Shown: in pieces, positions 1-7,309 of the stretch
Numbering within the stretch: position 1 is the first letter of the stretch
How the letters are laid out: every line of letters begins with the position of its first letter
Source: Elusimicrobia bacterium UBA6262
GTDB taxonomy: Bacteria > CAYTYR01 > UBA6262
Length of the DNA stretch: 22,922 nucleotides
Reading direction: 5' to 3'
NCBI GenBank assembly: GCA_002441095.1
Contig: DJVG01000015.1
Span: 3,281 to 26,202 of the forward strand
The notes under the pieces: generated by a model
The model's database searches: none
Told to the model about the DNA's origin: nothing
What the model saw: the letters and a program-made list of their open reading frames with translations, nothing else
Position numbers and translations under genes: made by a program

Positions 1-90
1 TTGCGAGTTCCAGGTTGCGAGTTTTTAAAGATATGTTAATTTAAAAAAAACAGCTTCTGTCAAGAATAAGTCTTAATACAGTTGCGAGTT
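1..90. repeat. scattered TTGCGAG units at the window edge
   Basis: TTGCGAG occurs at 1-7 and 15-21 (a degenerate unit between) and again at 82-88, downstream of the DnaA-like gene. Same unit as the array within thiL some 22 kb away. Confidence 0.6.
44..66 (-). terminator. possible weak terminator after the DnaA-like gene
   Basis: Minus strand ACAG-AAG-CTGT (a 4-bp stem) followed by a run of T. The stem is short, so this is tentative. It lies about 40-60 bp after the stop of the DnaA-like gene. Confidence 0.3.
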
Positions 91-106
91 AAAGCTGAAA
101 CTACAG

Positions 107-1939
107 TTAGCTACGTAAAAAAGCAAAATCAAGTACCATATTCAGGTATTTATATTGTTTGGGTACACTTTCAAAAGAGATGTACTGCATGGGTATTTTT
201 TCCTTATCAAATACGCTATGGATAGAACGGGCGAATTCTCCTTCGATCAAATTATTTGATGGCGGCGGTCCCATCCAGATAACCAGATCAATTCCCTGAC
301 TGCGGCACGAATCAACCATTTCGCCAAAATTCAGGCTGGAACTGGGAGTATAGGTTTGGGCAAAAGTCCTATCCAGTTTGAATTTGATCTTATGCTTTTT
401 AATAGTCTCAGCAAAATTCTTGATCATCTGGTCTAATTCTTTATCCTTGCCGGCAGGATAAATATATCCTGTCCGCAAATTGCGGGCATCGTCCCCCCTC
501 CCCGCTGCTGCCGGCTGTTGCGCCGGTTCTGGAGCAGGCGGCGGCTCCGGCGCAGCAGCTGGTTCTGGCTCTACTATAGGCGGCGGTTCCGTCTCTTCTG
601 CCGGAGGTTCATAAGCCGGTATTTCTGGTTCAAATACCTGCTCTGCTGGTTGTTCAGGGGCAGCGGAAGCTGATTCAGATTCGCTCACTATCTCCACCGG
701 CTGGGTCGGTTCAAAAATAATTTCTGTTTTCTCTTCAATGATCTGGGTTAAGTTTTCTTCCAGCGGGGCCAGGGTGCTCATTTCTATACCCGTAGTTTCT
801 TCCGGCAGCAAGTCCTGCAGCAATTCTTCGGCTAAAGACTTGTTTATTTGCCGGTTAGTCAGAGAAGCGTAGGCCACGATACGGATCAGGAATCCTTCCA
901 ATTCGCGGATATTTGATTTTAACTGTTCCGCGATGAAATACATTACTTCATCTTCAATCTGTACTTTGGTGCTTTCAGCTTTCGCTTTCAGGATCGCCAC
1001 CCTGGTTTCCAAATTCGGCGACTGGATGTCGGTGATCAAACCCCATTCAAAACGGGAACGCAGCCGTTCTTCCAATACCGATATTTTCTTAGGCGGCTTA
1101 TCACTGGCAATAACGATCTGCTTATGGTCATCATACAGGGCATTGAAGGTATGATAAAACTCTTCCTGGGCGGCTTCAGCCTCGGATAGAAACTGCACAT
1201 CATCGATCAGCAAAACATCTATCTTGCGATATTTATTCCTGAACTCTATAATTTTGCCGTAACGGATCGCATCTATTACTTCAGCCATAAACCGTTCAGC
1301 AGTAGTGTACAGCACCTTTGCCGTAGAATCGTTTTCCAGTACAAAATGGCCAATGGCTTGCATCAAATGGGTCTTCCCCAAACCAACATCTCCGTACATG
1401 AAGAGAGGATTATATACCTTACCCGGCATCTCGGCCACGGCTAAAGCAGCGGCCTTGGCAAAATGGTTGCTTTTCCCAACCACAAAAGTATCAAAGGTAT
1501 AACGCGGATTCAAGCCTATTTCCGAAAACAGGGCTAGTTTCTGTTCTTCTGTCAATACTGGCTTGGTCGCTGTTTCAGCAGTTAGCGGAGCAGCCAGGGG
1601 AGCTTCTCCTGTGATCTCCTGGTTTATGTCTTCATCAACTAAATTATTTTCCTCCACCGGCGGCAAATACTTGGCAAAATCGAAATTATCCGGACTTTCC
1701 TTAAAATCATGCACGATCTCATATATTTTCTCTTTGTCATTTTCTTCCAGCTGATAAAGATAAAATGACCAGTTATAATCTTTCTCCCGCAAAGAAGTCG
1801 TCCGGCCACAGCTGTAATTAAGCTTGGTCAGCACATTAGATAATTTGATGCCATCATCCCTGTCACCGTGCAGGACTATTTTCCAGCGCTTCGGATAATC
1901 GGCAGTAAAACTTTCGACAAGGTCCCATTTTGTAATCAT
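107..1939 (-). CDS. DnaA-type AAA+ ATPase with novel N-terminal domain and C-terminal MID-like domain in place of DnaA domain IV
   Basis: 610 residues, ATG start 2 bp after the gcvPB stop with a GAGG ribosome site inside the end of gcvPB, so probably translationally coupled. Residues 1-80 form a domain shared with the 310-residue protein at 6377-7309 (W5, GDRDD at 25-29, DYNW at 54-57). Residues about 143-380 are a clear DnaA AAA+ core: the NPRYTFD entry motif, Walker A GDVGLGKT (183-190), an initiator-specific-motif-like helix (227-239), Walker B LLIDD (243-247), sensor 1 around 275-280, RLRSRF (292-297, arginine-finger region) and NIRELEG (343-349, sensor 2). The DnaA domain IV helix-turn-helix is missing. 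Residues about 400-480 are a Pro/Glu/Ala-rich, probably disordered linker. Residues 489-610 are an alpha/beta domain resembling an Argonaute MID domain. This is not the replication initiator; it is a paralogue whose role is unknown. The ATPase assignment is firm, the MID assignment is inference. Confidence 0.85.
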   Translation of the reverse strand: MITKWDLVESFTADYPKRWKIVLHGDRDDGIKLSNVLTKLNYSCGRTTSLREKDYNWSFYLYQLEENDKEKIYEIVHDFKESPDNFDFAKYLPPVEENNLVDEDINQEITGEAPLAAPLTAETATKPVLTEEQKLALFSEIGLNPRYTFDTFVVGKSNHFAKAAALAVAEMPGKVYNPLFMYGDVGLGKTHLMQAIGHFVLENDSTAKVLYTTAERFMAEVIDAIRYGKIIEFRNKYRKIDVLLIDDVQFLSEAEAAQEEFYHTFNALYDDHKQIVIASDKPPKKISVLEERLRSRFEWGLITDIQSPNLETRVAILKAKAESTKVQIEDEVMYFIAEQLKSNIRELEGFLIRIVAYASLTNRQINKSLAEELLQDLLPEETTGIEMSTLAPLEENLTQIIEEKTEIIFEPTQPVEIVSESESASAAPEQPAEQVFEPEIPAYEPPAEETEPPPIVEPEPAAAPEPPPAPEPAQQPAAAGRGDDARNLRTGYIYPAGKDKELDQMIKNFAETIKKHKIKFKLDRTFAQTYTPSSSLNFGEMVDSCRSQGIDLVIWMGPPPSNNLIEGEFARSIHSVFDKEKIPMQYISFESVPKQYKYLNMVLDFAFLRS

Positions 1940-1941
1940 TT

Positions 1942-3387
1942 TTACCTCGCATCCCTTCCTTTTTCATATTTTAAAATAAGCTGGCGGCCGGCACGGGCTT
2001 CATCAATACGCCCTACCGGGCTGGTCAGCGGTGCTTTTTTCAGCAGTTCCGGATTTTGTACCGCTTCTGCAGCAATTTGTCCCAAAGCATTAACAAAGGT
2101 ATCCATGGTTTCCTTGGTCTCGGTTTCTGTCGGTTCGATCATCATGGCCTCATGGACAATGAGCGGGAAATAGATCGTCGGTGGATGGAACCCGTAGTCA
2201 ATTATCCTTTTGGCAATATCCAGGGTACTGACGGCCCAGTCATGATGAGGAGTCATGACAAATTCATGCATGCAGGTACGGCCATAAGGAACCGGATAAT
2301 AATTTTCTAATTTATGCTTTAAATAATTGGCATTCAGCACAGCCTGACGCCCGACTCTAGCAATGCCCTCTGCCCCCAAGGCGAAAAAATAAGCATACGC
2401 CCGGACCGCGATCAGGAAATTGCCATAAAAAGAACGGACCTTACCGATGCTGTTTGCCTGCTGGTGTTTCCAAAAATACTTTTTCCCTTTTTTTATAACC
2501 TGAGGTACCGGCAAAAAAGGAGTAAGTTCCTTAATCGTGCCAACTGCTCCGGCACCCGGTCCACCGCCGCCATGCGGGGTGGAAAATGTCTTGTGCAGGT
2601 TGAAATGCATTACATCAAAACCCAGTTCAGCCGGCTTAATCAATCCTAATAAAGCATTAAAGTTCGCGCCGTCGCCATATAGTAACGCCCCACTTTTATG
2701 AACCTGGCGGCTGACCTCAAGAATATTTTTTTCAAACAACCCCAAAGTATTAGGATTGGTTAACATTAAAGCGGCAATATCGGGGCCCAGGTTCCGCTGT
2801 AAATCATCCAGGTCTATATCCCCTTGATCATCACTCTTCACCTGCCTGACCTGGTACCCGGCTAAAGCCGCCGTGGCCGGATTTGTGCCATGGGCAGTAT
2901 CAGGGACCAGGATAACGGTTCGCTTTTGTTCCGGATGGTTCTGCTGGTGGTACGCTTTGATGAGCAAAACACCGGTTATTTCCCCATGCGCCCCAGCGGC
3001 AGGCTGCAAAGTCATGCCTGCAAATCCGCTGACTTCTTTTAGAAAACCTTCCAGCTCATAGACCAGTTGCAAAGCGCCCTGCACACATTCTTCAGGAGCA
3101 TAAGGATGGATACCGGCCAACCCGTCAAAATCTGCTACTGTTTCATTAATCTTAGGATTATATTTCATCGTGCATGAGCCTAAGGGATAAAAACCATTGT
3201 CCACGCCAAAATTCAATTTTGAGAGAGCGGTAAAATGCCTGATCACATCTTGCTCGCTGACCTGAGGTAAAATTACTTCTTCTACTCCTAAATATTCTAC
3301 CGGTATATGTTTTTTAGCTGCCTGCGGGTCGGCAGCAGGCACATAACTTGTTGACTGTGAATGGTATTCGAAAATCACTTTTTCCAA
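1942..3387 (-). CDS. gcvPB: glycine dehydrogenase (decarboxylating) subunit 2
   Basis: P-protein beta subunit of the glycine cleavage system. With GcvPA it forms the PLP-dependent decarboxylase that removes CO2 from glycine and passes the aminomethyl group to lipoyl-GcvH in the cytoplasm. 481 residues, usual for the split form. The PLP lysine is K266 in NLHKTFSTPHGGGGPG, with the glycine-rich loop directly after it; YPLGSCTMKYNP (67-78) is the family's N-terminal signature. The start is TTG at 3387, chosen because an AGAGG site lies about 9 nt upstream and no ATG fits the family N-terminus. It follows gcvPA after a 56-bp gap holding heptamer repeats, and precedes the DnaA-like gene by 2 bp. 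Confidence 0.96.
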   Translation of the reverse strand: MEKVIFEYHSQSTSYVPAADPQAAKKHIPVEYLGVEEVILPQVSEQDVIRHFTALSKLNFGVDNGFYPLGSCTMKYNPKINETVADFDGLAGIHPYAPEECVQGALQLVYELEGFLKEVSGFAGMTLQPAAGAHGEITGVLLIKAYHQQNHPEQKRTVILVPDTAHGTNPATAALAGYQVRQVKSDDQGDIDLDDLQRNLGPDIAALMLTNPNTLGLFEKNILEVSRQVHKSGALLYGDGANFNALLGLIKPAELGFDVMHFNLHKTFSTPHGGGGPGAGAVGTIKELTPFLPVPQVIKKGKKYFWKHQQANSIGKVRSFYGNFLIAVRAYAYFFALGAEGIARVGRQAVLNANYLKHKLENYYPVPYGRTCMHEFVMTPHHDWAVSTLDIAKRIIDYGFHPPTIYFPLIVHEAMMIEPTETETKETMDTFVNALGQIAAEAVQNPELLKKAPLTSPVGRIDEARAGRQLILKYEKGRDAR

Positions 3388-3405
3388 ATTAAATAACCTC
3401 TTTTA

Positions 3406-3433
3406 ATAGCGTTAAGCGTATAGCGTGTAGCGT
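3406..3433. repeat. heptamer tandem repeat (AGCGTAT family)
   Basis: Four 7-bp units read on the plus strand as variants of ATAGCGT in the short gcvPA-gcvPB gap. An ATAGAAAATGCTAT segment follows and runs into the gcvPA stop codon. It has the same 7-bp periodicity as the other repeat families here but a different unit sequence. Confidence 0.75.
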
Positions 3434-3443
3434 ATAGAAAATG

Positions 3444-4784
3444 CTATCTATTTTCTTTTAAGATACTGACCAATGTGTCGATTTCGGTTTTGGTTCTTTT
3501 TTCAGTGACACAGAATAATAGTGACTTTTTAAGTTCCGGATAATATTTTTCCAGCGGCAAACCACCGATTATATTTTTCCTTAAAAGTCTTCTATTTAAG
3601 GCCTCAATATTCCCGGGAGCAGTGGCGACAAATTCGTTAAAAAAGGCTGTTTTAAAATTAATTTTCCAACCTGGTATCCTGCCGATGGCATTAGCCAGGT
3701 AATGGGCTCCGGATAAAGAAGCAGTAGCCACATCTCTTAATCCGGCAGCGCCCATAGAGGAAAGATAAACACAAGCGCTTAATGCGCATAAAGCTTCATT
3801 GGAACAAATATTACTGGTGGCTCGTTCCCGGCGGATATGCTGTTCCCTGGCCTGTAAGGTCAGCACATAAGCACGCTGTCCCCGGTTGTCAATACTTTCT
3901 CCGACTATCCGGCCAGGCATTTTACGCATAAATTCCTGGCGACAGGCAAAAATTCCCAGGTACGGCCCGCCAAAAGAAACCGGTAGCCCCAAGGACTGCC
4001 CTTCGCCAGTAACAATATCAGCACCGTATTCTGCCGGCTTTTGTAAAACACCCAGGCTTACCGGATAAACACTGGTAATAAACAAAGCTCCTTGCTCATG
4101 GGACATGGCCCCAAGCTGCTGGACAGGTTCCAGGCAACCGAAAAAATTCGGCTGCTGCACAACAACAGCTGCTACCTGGTCAGTAAGCTGGCTTTTCAAG
4201 GCAGCCAGATCGGTAAGGCCTGCGAGAAAAGGGATTTCCTTAATAATAATCCGGGAATTCTTTAAATAAGTATGCACTACCTGCCGGTACTCCGGATGAA
4301 TGGCCTTGGCCACCAGGATTATATTCCTCTGGGTATGCTCACAAGCCAGGTGAATTGCTTCATAAAGCGCTGTAGCGCCATCATAGAGGCTGGCATTAGC
4401 TACGTCCATACCGGTCAGATTACAGATCATCGTCTGGTATTCAAAGATCGATTGCAGGGTGCCTTGGCTTATTTCCGGCTGATAAGGGGTGTACGCTGTA
4501 TAAAATTCTCCCCGTTTGGTAATAACCGGGACAGTACTGGGGATATAATGATCATAAGCGCCAGCACCTAAAAAACAGGCAAAGTCAGCTACGCTCGAGT
4601 TTTGGCTGGCTATTTTCCGTAGCTGCGTTTTAACTTCAAATTCACTGGCCGCAGGCGGTAACCCTAGCCGCTGACGAATTATTCTATCCTGCGGCAGATC
4701 TTTTAATAGATCTTCGGTTGAAGCTATACCTAATTCACGCAATATATCCTTATTATCAGCTTCGGTATTGCCTATATAGTCCAT
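3444..4784 (-). CDS. gcvPA: glycine dehydrogenase (decarboxylating) subunit 1
   Basis: P-protein alpha subunit, partner of GcvPB in glycine decarboxylation. 446 residues, normal for the split alpha subunit. Typical family stretches are visible: FLGAGAYDHYIPS near residues 72-84, TAYTPYQPEISQGTLQ and the YDGATALYEA segment. A late MPGRIVGES motif is followed by TLQAREQHIRRERATSNICSN. The alpha subunit lacks the PLP lysine, as expected. ATG start 2 bp after the gcvH stop, so coupled to it. Gene order T-H-PA-PB is the common one for split glycine-cleavage operons. Confidence 0.96.
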   Translation of the reverse strand: MDYIGNTEADNKDILRELGIASTEDLLKDLPQDRIIRQRLGLPPAASEFEVKTQLRKIASQNSSVADFACFLGAGAYDHYIPSTVPVITKRGEFYTAYTPYQPEISQGTLQSIFEYQTMICNLTGMDVANASLYDGATALYEAIHLACEHTQRNIILVAKAIHPEYRQVVHTYLKNSRIIIKEIPFLAGLTDLAALKSQLTDQVAAVVVQQPNFFGCLEPVQQLGAMSHEQGALFITSVYPVSLGVLQKPAEYGADIVTGEGQSLGLPVSFGGPYLGIFACRQEFMRKMPGRIVGESIDNRGQRAYVLTLQAREQHIRRERATSNICSNEALCALSACVYLSSMGAAGLRDVATASLSGAHYLANAIGRIPGWKINFKTAFFNEFVATAPGNIEALNRRLLRKNIIGGLPLEKYYPELKKSLLFCVTEKRTKTEIDTLVSILKENR

Positions 4785-4786
4785 AA

Positions 4787-5176
4787 CTACTTAGATCCCT
4801 CGTTGATCAACTTTTCATAGTCTTCCGCTGACAGCAGGCCAGATAATTCCGCGGGAGCGGCTAAGGATATCTTGATCATCCAGCCGTTGGTGTAAGGCTC
4901 TTTATTAACCAATTCCGGCTGTTTGCCCAAAGCCTCATTTACAGCGACCACCATGCCGCTAACCGGACTAAATAGGTCGCTGACCGCTTTTACGCTTTCA
5001 GCCACGCCGAAAGATTCTTGCTGTTTCAATTGTTGTTCTACTTTTGGCAATTCAACAAATACTATATCACCTAATTCTTCCTGGGCATAATCAGTAATGC
5101 CGATCATCATGGTATTATTGCCGACTGCTTTTACCCATTCATGGGATTTGCTGTATTTTAAGTCCTTTGGAACCAT
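4787..5176 (-). CDS. gcvH: glycine cleavage system H protein
   Basis: Lipoyl carrier that shuttles the aminomethyl group between the P, T and L proteins. 129 residues, the usual length. The lipoylated lysine is K63 in ESVKAVSD; SHEWVK near the N-terminus and GDIVFVELP are standard. The ATG has a strong GGAGG site 7 nt upstream. A 103-bp gap with a heptamer hairpin separates it from gcvT. No dihydrolipoamide dehydrogenase or lipoylation gene lies in the window. Confidence 0.97.
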   Translation of the reverse strand: MVPKDLKYSKSHEWVKAVGNNTMMIGITDYAQEELGDIVFVELPKVEQQLKQQESFGVAESVKAVSDLFSPVSGMVVAVNEALGKQPELVNKEPYTNGWMIKISLAAPAELSGLLSAEDYEKLINEGSK

Positions 5177-5192
5177 TAAAACCTCCGGGGTT

Positions 5193-5274
5193 AGTTGATA
5201 GTTGATAGTTCATAGTTGATAGAAAAAGCAAAGAAAGGTTTGTTCTATCAACAATCAACAATCAACTATGAACA
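5193..5274. repeat. heptamer hairpin element (AGTTGAT family), copy 1
   Basis: Left arm 5193-5224 is four units of AGTTGAT (third unit AGTTCAT) followed by AGAA. Right arm 5243-5274 is the inverted counterpart, TTCT then units of ATCAACA/ATCAACT/ATGAACA. The arms can pair over about 32 bp with scattered mismatches around an ~18-nt loop. It lies between gcvT and gcvH and ends 5 nt from the gcvT stop. A second copy is at 13933-14011. Confidence 0.85.
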
Positions 5275-5279
5275 TTTTC

Positions 5280-6380
5280 TTAATCTCTTACATGGCTGGG
5301 GATAAAAGGCGTTTTTACCACAGTCGCCGGATATTTTTTCCCCCTAATCTCTATATCCAGGATATTGCCGGGTACAGCTTCAGCTGAGCGGACATACCCC
5401 AGGGCAATACTTTTAGCTAAGGTTGGGGAAAATGTTCCGCTGGTGACCTTACCCACAGCCTTCCCATCCTGGCTAAAGATAGCGAATCCATGGCGCGCGA
5501 TCTGCCGGCTTTGCATTACCAATCCGGCCAGCTTGCGGGAAAGACCGTCCTTTTTTACTTGTTCCAGGCTGGCCTTACCAATAAAATCATCCTTCTCCAT
5601 CTTTACTGCCCAGCCGAGCCCGGCTTTCAGCGGATTAGTGTCCTGGTCAACATCATTTCCGTATAGGGAATATTTCATTTCCAACCGCAAAATATCCCGG
5701 GCTCCCAAACCACAGGGGATAACCCCCTGGTCAATTATGCTCTGCCAAATTTTTTCTGTCTCTTGTTCCGGCTCAGGCTGGCCAAAATAAACTATCTCAT
5801 AGCCCAGCTCTCCTGTATATCCGGTACGGGAAATAGTCACTGGGCTGCCGGCGATCTGCCCTTTGGCAAAATGCAAATAATTCAGGCTGGCGATCTCTGG
5901 CCCGGCCAGTTTTACCATAATGTTCCTGGCGTCAGGGCCCTGCAACGAAAACAGGGAAGTGCTTTCCGAAATATCATTCAACATCACATCATAATCGCCT
6001 TTTTGTTCAATCAGGTACTGGTAATCTTTTTCTGTATTCGCGGCATTCACCACCAGCAGATAATTATGCTGGCTGATCTTATTAATGAACAAGTCGTCAA
6101 CAATGCCACCGTGATCATAACACATGAGACTGTAAAGACACTCCCCCGGCGCCATTACTGACACATCATTGGTCATTGTGTGCTGCAGAAAATTTTCAGC
6201 TTCATCACCGATAACTGTTATTTCTCCCATATGACCAATATCAAAGAGCCCGGCTTTTTTACGTACTGCCCAGTACTCATCGATGATACTGCTATATTGT
6301 ACCGGCATCAACCACCCGCCAAACTCAATCAAGCGGGCCTGATGCTGCTGGTGCCACTTATAAAGCTTAGTTTGTTTCAA
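5280..6380 (-). CDS. gcvT: aminomethyltransferase (glycine cleavage T protein)
   Basis: Transfers the methylene group from aminomethyl-lipoyl-GcvH to tetrahydrofolate, releasing ammonia. 366 residues, the usual length. Family signatures are present: FGGWLMPVQY near residue 20, LFDIGHMGEI (the usual DMSHMG), the MCYDHGGIVDDLFI segment carrying the conserved Asp, SRTGYTGELGYEI, and GLGARDILRLE in the second half. The start is TTG at 6380, overlapping the stop of the upstream 310-residue gene as TTGA; GGGGA lies about 9 nt upstream and the resulting N-terminus matches the family. Confidence 0.96.
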   Translation of the reverse strand: MKQTKLYKWHQQHQARLIEFGGWLMPVQYSSIIDEYWAVRKKAGLFDIGHMGEITVIGDEAENFLQHTMTNDVSVMAPGECLYSLMCYDHGGIVDDLFINKISQHNYLLVVNAANTEKDYQYLIEQKGDYDVMLNDISESTSLFSLQGPDARNIMVKLAGPEIASLNYLHFAKGQIAGSPVTISRTGYTGELGYEIVYFGQPEPEQETEKIWQSIIDQGVIPCGLGARDILRLEMKYSLYGNDVDQDTNPLKAGLGWAVKMEKDDFIGKASLEQVKKDGLSRKLAGLVMQSRQIARHGFAIFSQDGKAVGKVTSGTFSPTLAKSIALGYVRSAEAVPGNILDIEIRGKKYPATVVKTPFIPSHVRD

Positions 6381-7309
6381 TCCTGGAAATCCCCGATCCC
6401 CCGCCCTTTAAACAAGGCGATATCAACAACGACGCTGACAAACGTGGTTCTTAAGGCCATTTTACTAAGCGCAATCGCTTTGATCAGCACTTTCCGTTTC
6501 TTAGGCATTTTTTTAAGCAACGCGGCCAGGTTCTTAGCCTCAGGGAAAACCTGGTAATTGGGAATAAAAATCAAAAACGCTTCGATATTAAATCCCTGGT
6601 AAATTTCTACTAGATTGGCCAAATCTAACTGGGCCCTAATGGGATAGTTATCGTCAAAAACATTTTCCAGGCTGAAAGGATGATGTTTTACCGTTTTTAA
6701 AACATCGGTTAATCCAGTGAGAAAAAGGCGGGCATTTTCCTGTTCTCCTTCAGGGTACAAAATGCCAACTTTGACCTCATTTTCATTTGGCACCAGCAAT
6801 CCTTCCGGCAAATCTGTTTCCTTTTTCAGGTACATGGGCTGGATCCGGCCGACTTCCAGAGGGATAGGTTCATCACTCTCCTGGCCGGGCATCCTGATAT
6901 CACCAGGCAAAACGATATTCTTATGCTTTAGTGCTTCTTTAGCCTCAGCCTTACTGATCCCACGGTCAGATAAATCCTTGATCACCCCGCCAATTTCCCT
7001 GGCCAGGGTATCAGCCCGTTCCGGGGCGCCTGCTTTCTTCTTTGCCTCTGGTATTTCCCGGGCATCAGCTACTGAAAGCCGCTTCATAAATTTCTCTACT
7101 TCCAGCCGGGTCTCTTTACTGGATGTATTCAGGTAAAAACCCCAGTTATAATCGCCGCGGGCAGCCTTGAGCTGAAAGGGAGGCTGGCATACTTTATCAA
7201 ATTTTCCCACTACCCGGAGGACGTCTTCACGGTCCCCATTAATCGATACCACATAGCGATCCTGATGCTTGTCGTCGAAATAAGATTCTATTTTCCAGCG
7301 GATAATCAT
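6377..7309 (-). CDS. unknown protein: shared N-terminal domain plus C-terminal MID-like domain (paralogue of the DnaA-like protein)
   Basis: 310 residues, no family recognised by name. Residues 1-80 align with residues 1-80 of the DnaA-like protein at 107-1939: W5, INGDRED at 23-29, DYNWGFYL at 53-60. Residues about 95-130 look like a charged helical linker (REIGGVIKDLSDRGISKAEA). Residues 180-304 align with that protein's C-terminus: GILYPEG against GYIYPAG, alternating strands and helices, FLIFIP against LVIWMG, and a closing VVVDIALFKGRG against MVLDFAFLRS. The AAA+ module is absent. It overlaps the pilT stop as TAATG and the gcvT start as TTGA, so it is translated inside this operon. No signal peptide or membrane segment is seen. 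Function unknown. Confidence 0.85.
   Translation of the reverse strand: MIIRWKIESYFDDKHQDRYVVSINGDREDVLRVVGKFDKVCQPPFQLKAARGDYNWGFYLNTSSKETRLEVEKFMKRLSVADAREIPEAKKKAGAPERADTLAREIGGVIKDLSDRGISKAEAKEALKHKNIVLPGDIRMPGQESDEPIPLEVGRIQPMYLKKETDLPEGLLVPNENEVKVGILYPEGEQENARLFLTGLTDVLKTVKHHPFSLENVFDDNYPIRAQLDLANLVEIYQGFNIEAFLIFIPNYQVFPEAKNLAALLKKMPKKRKVLIKAIALSKMALRTTFVSVVVDIALFKGRGIGDFQD

Noticed and set aside
107..1939. Replication origin and true dnaA
   Set aside because: The DnaA-like gene lacks domain IV, and no dnaN, DnaA-box cluster or AT-rich unwinding region is present.
5193..5274. CRISPR array
   Set aside because: The repeat unit is only 7 bp, contiguous and arranged as a hairpin; there are no spacers and no cas genes.
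5177..5279. Glycine riboswitch before gcvH or gcvT
   Set aside because: The gap is filled by the heptamer hairpin and ribosome site; none of the conserved glycine-aptamer blocks was seen, and gcvT has an overlapping gene upstream.
5365..5790. Plus-strand open frames opposite gcvT and other long genes
   Set aside because: They lie antisense to well-supported genes and have low-complexity, Ser-rich translations; shadows.
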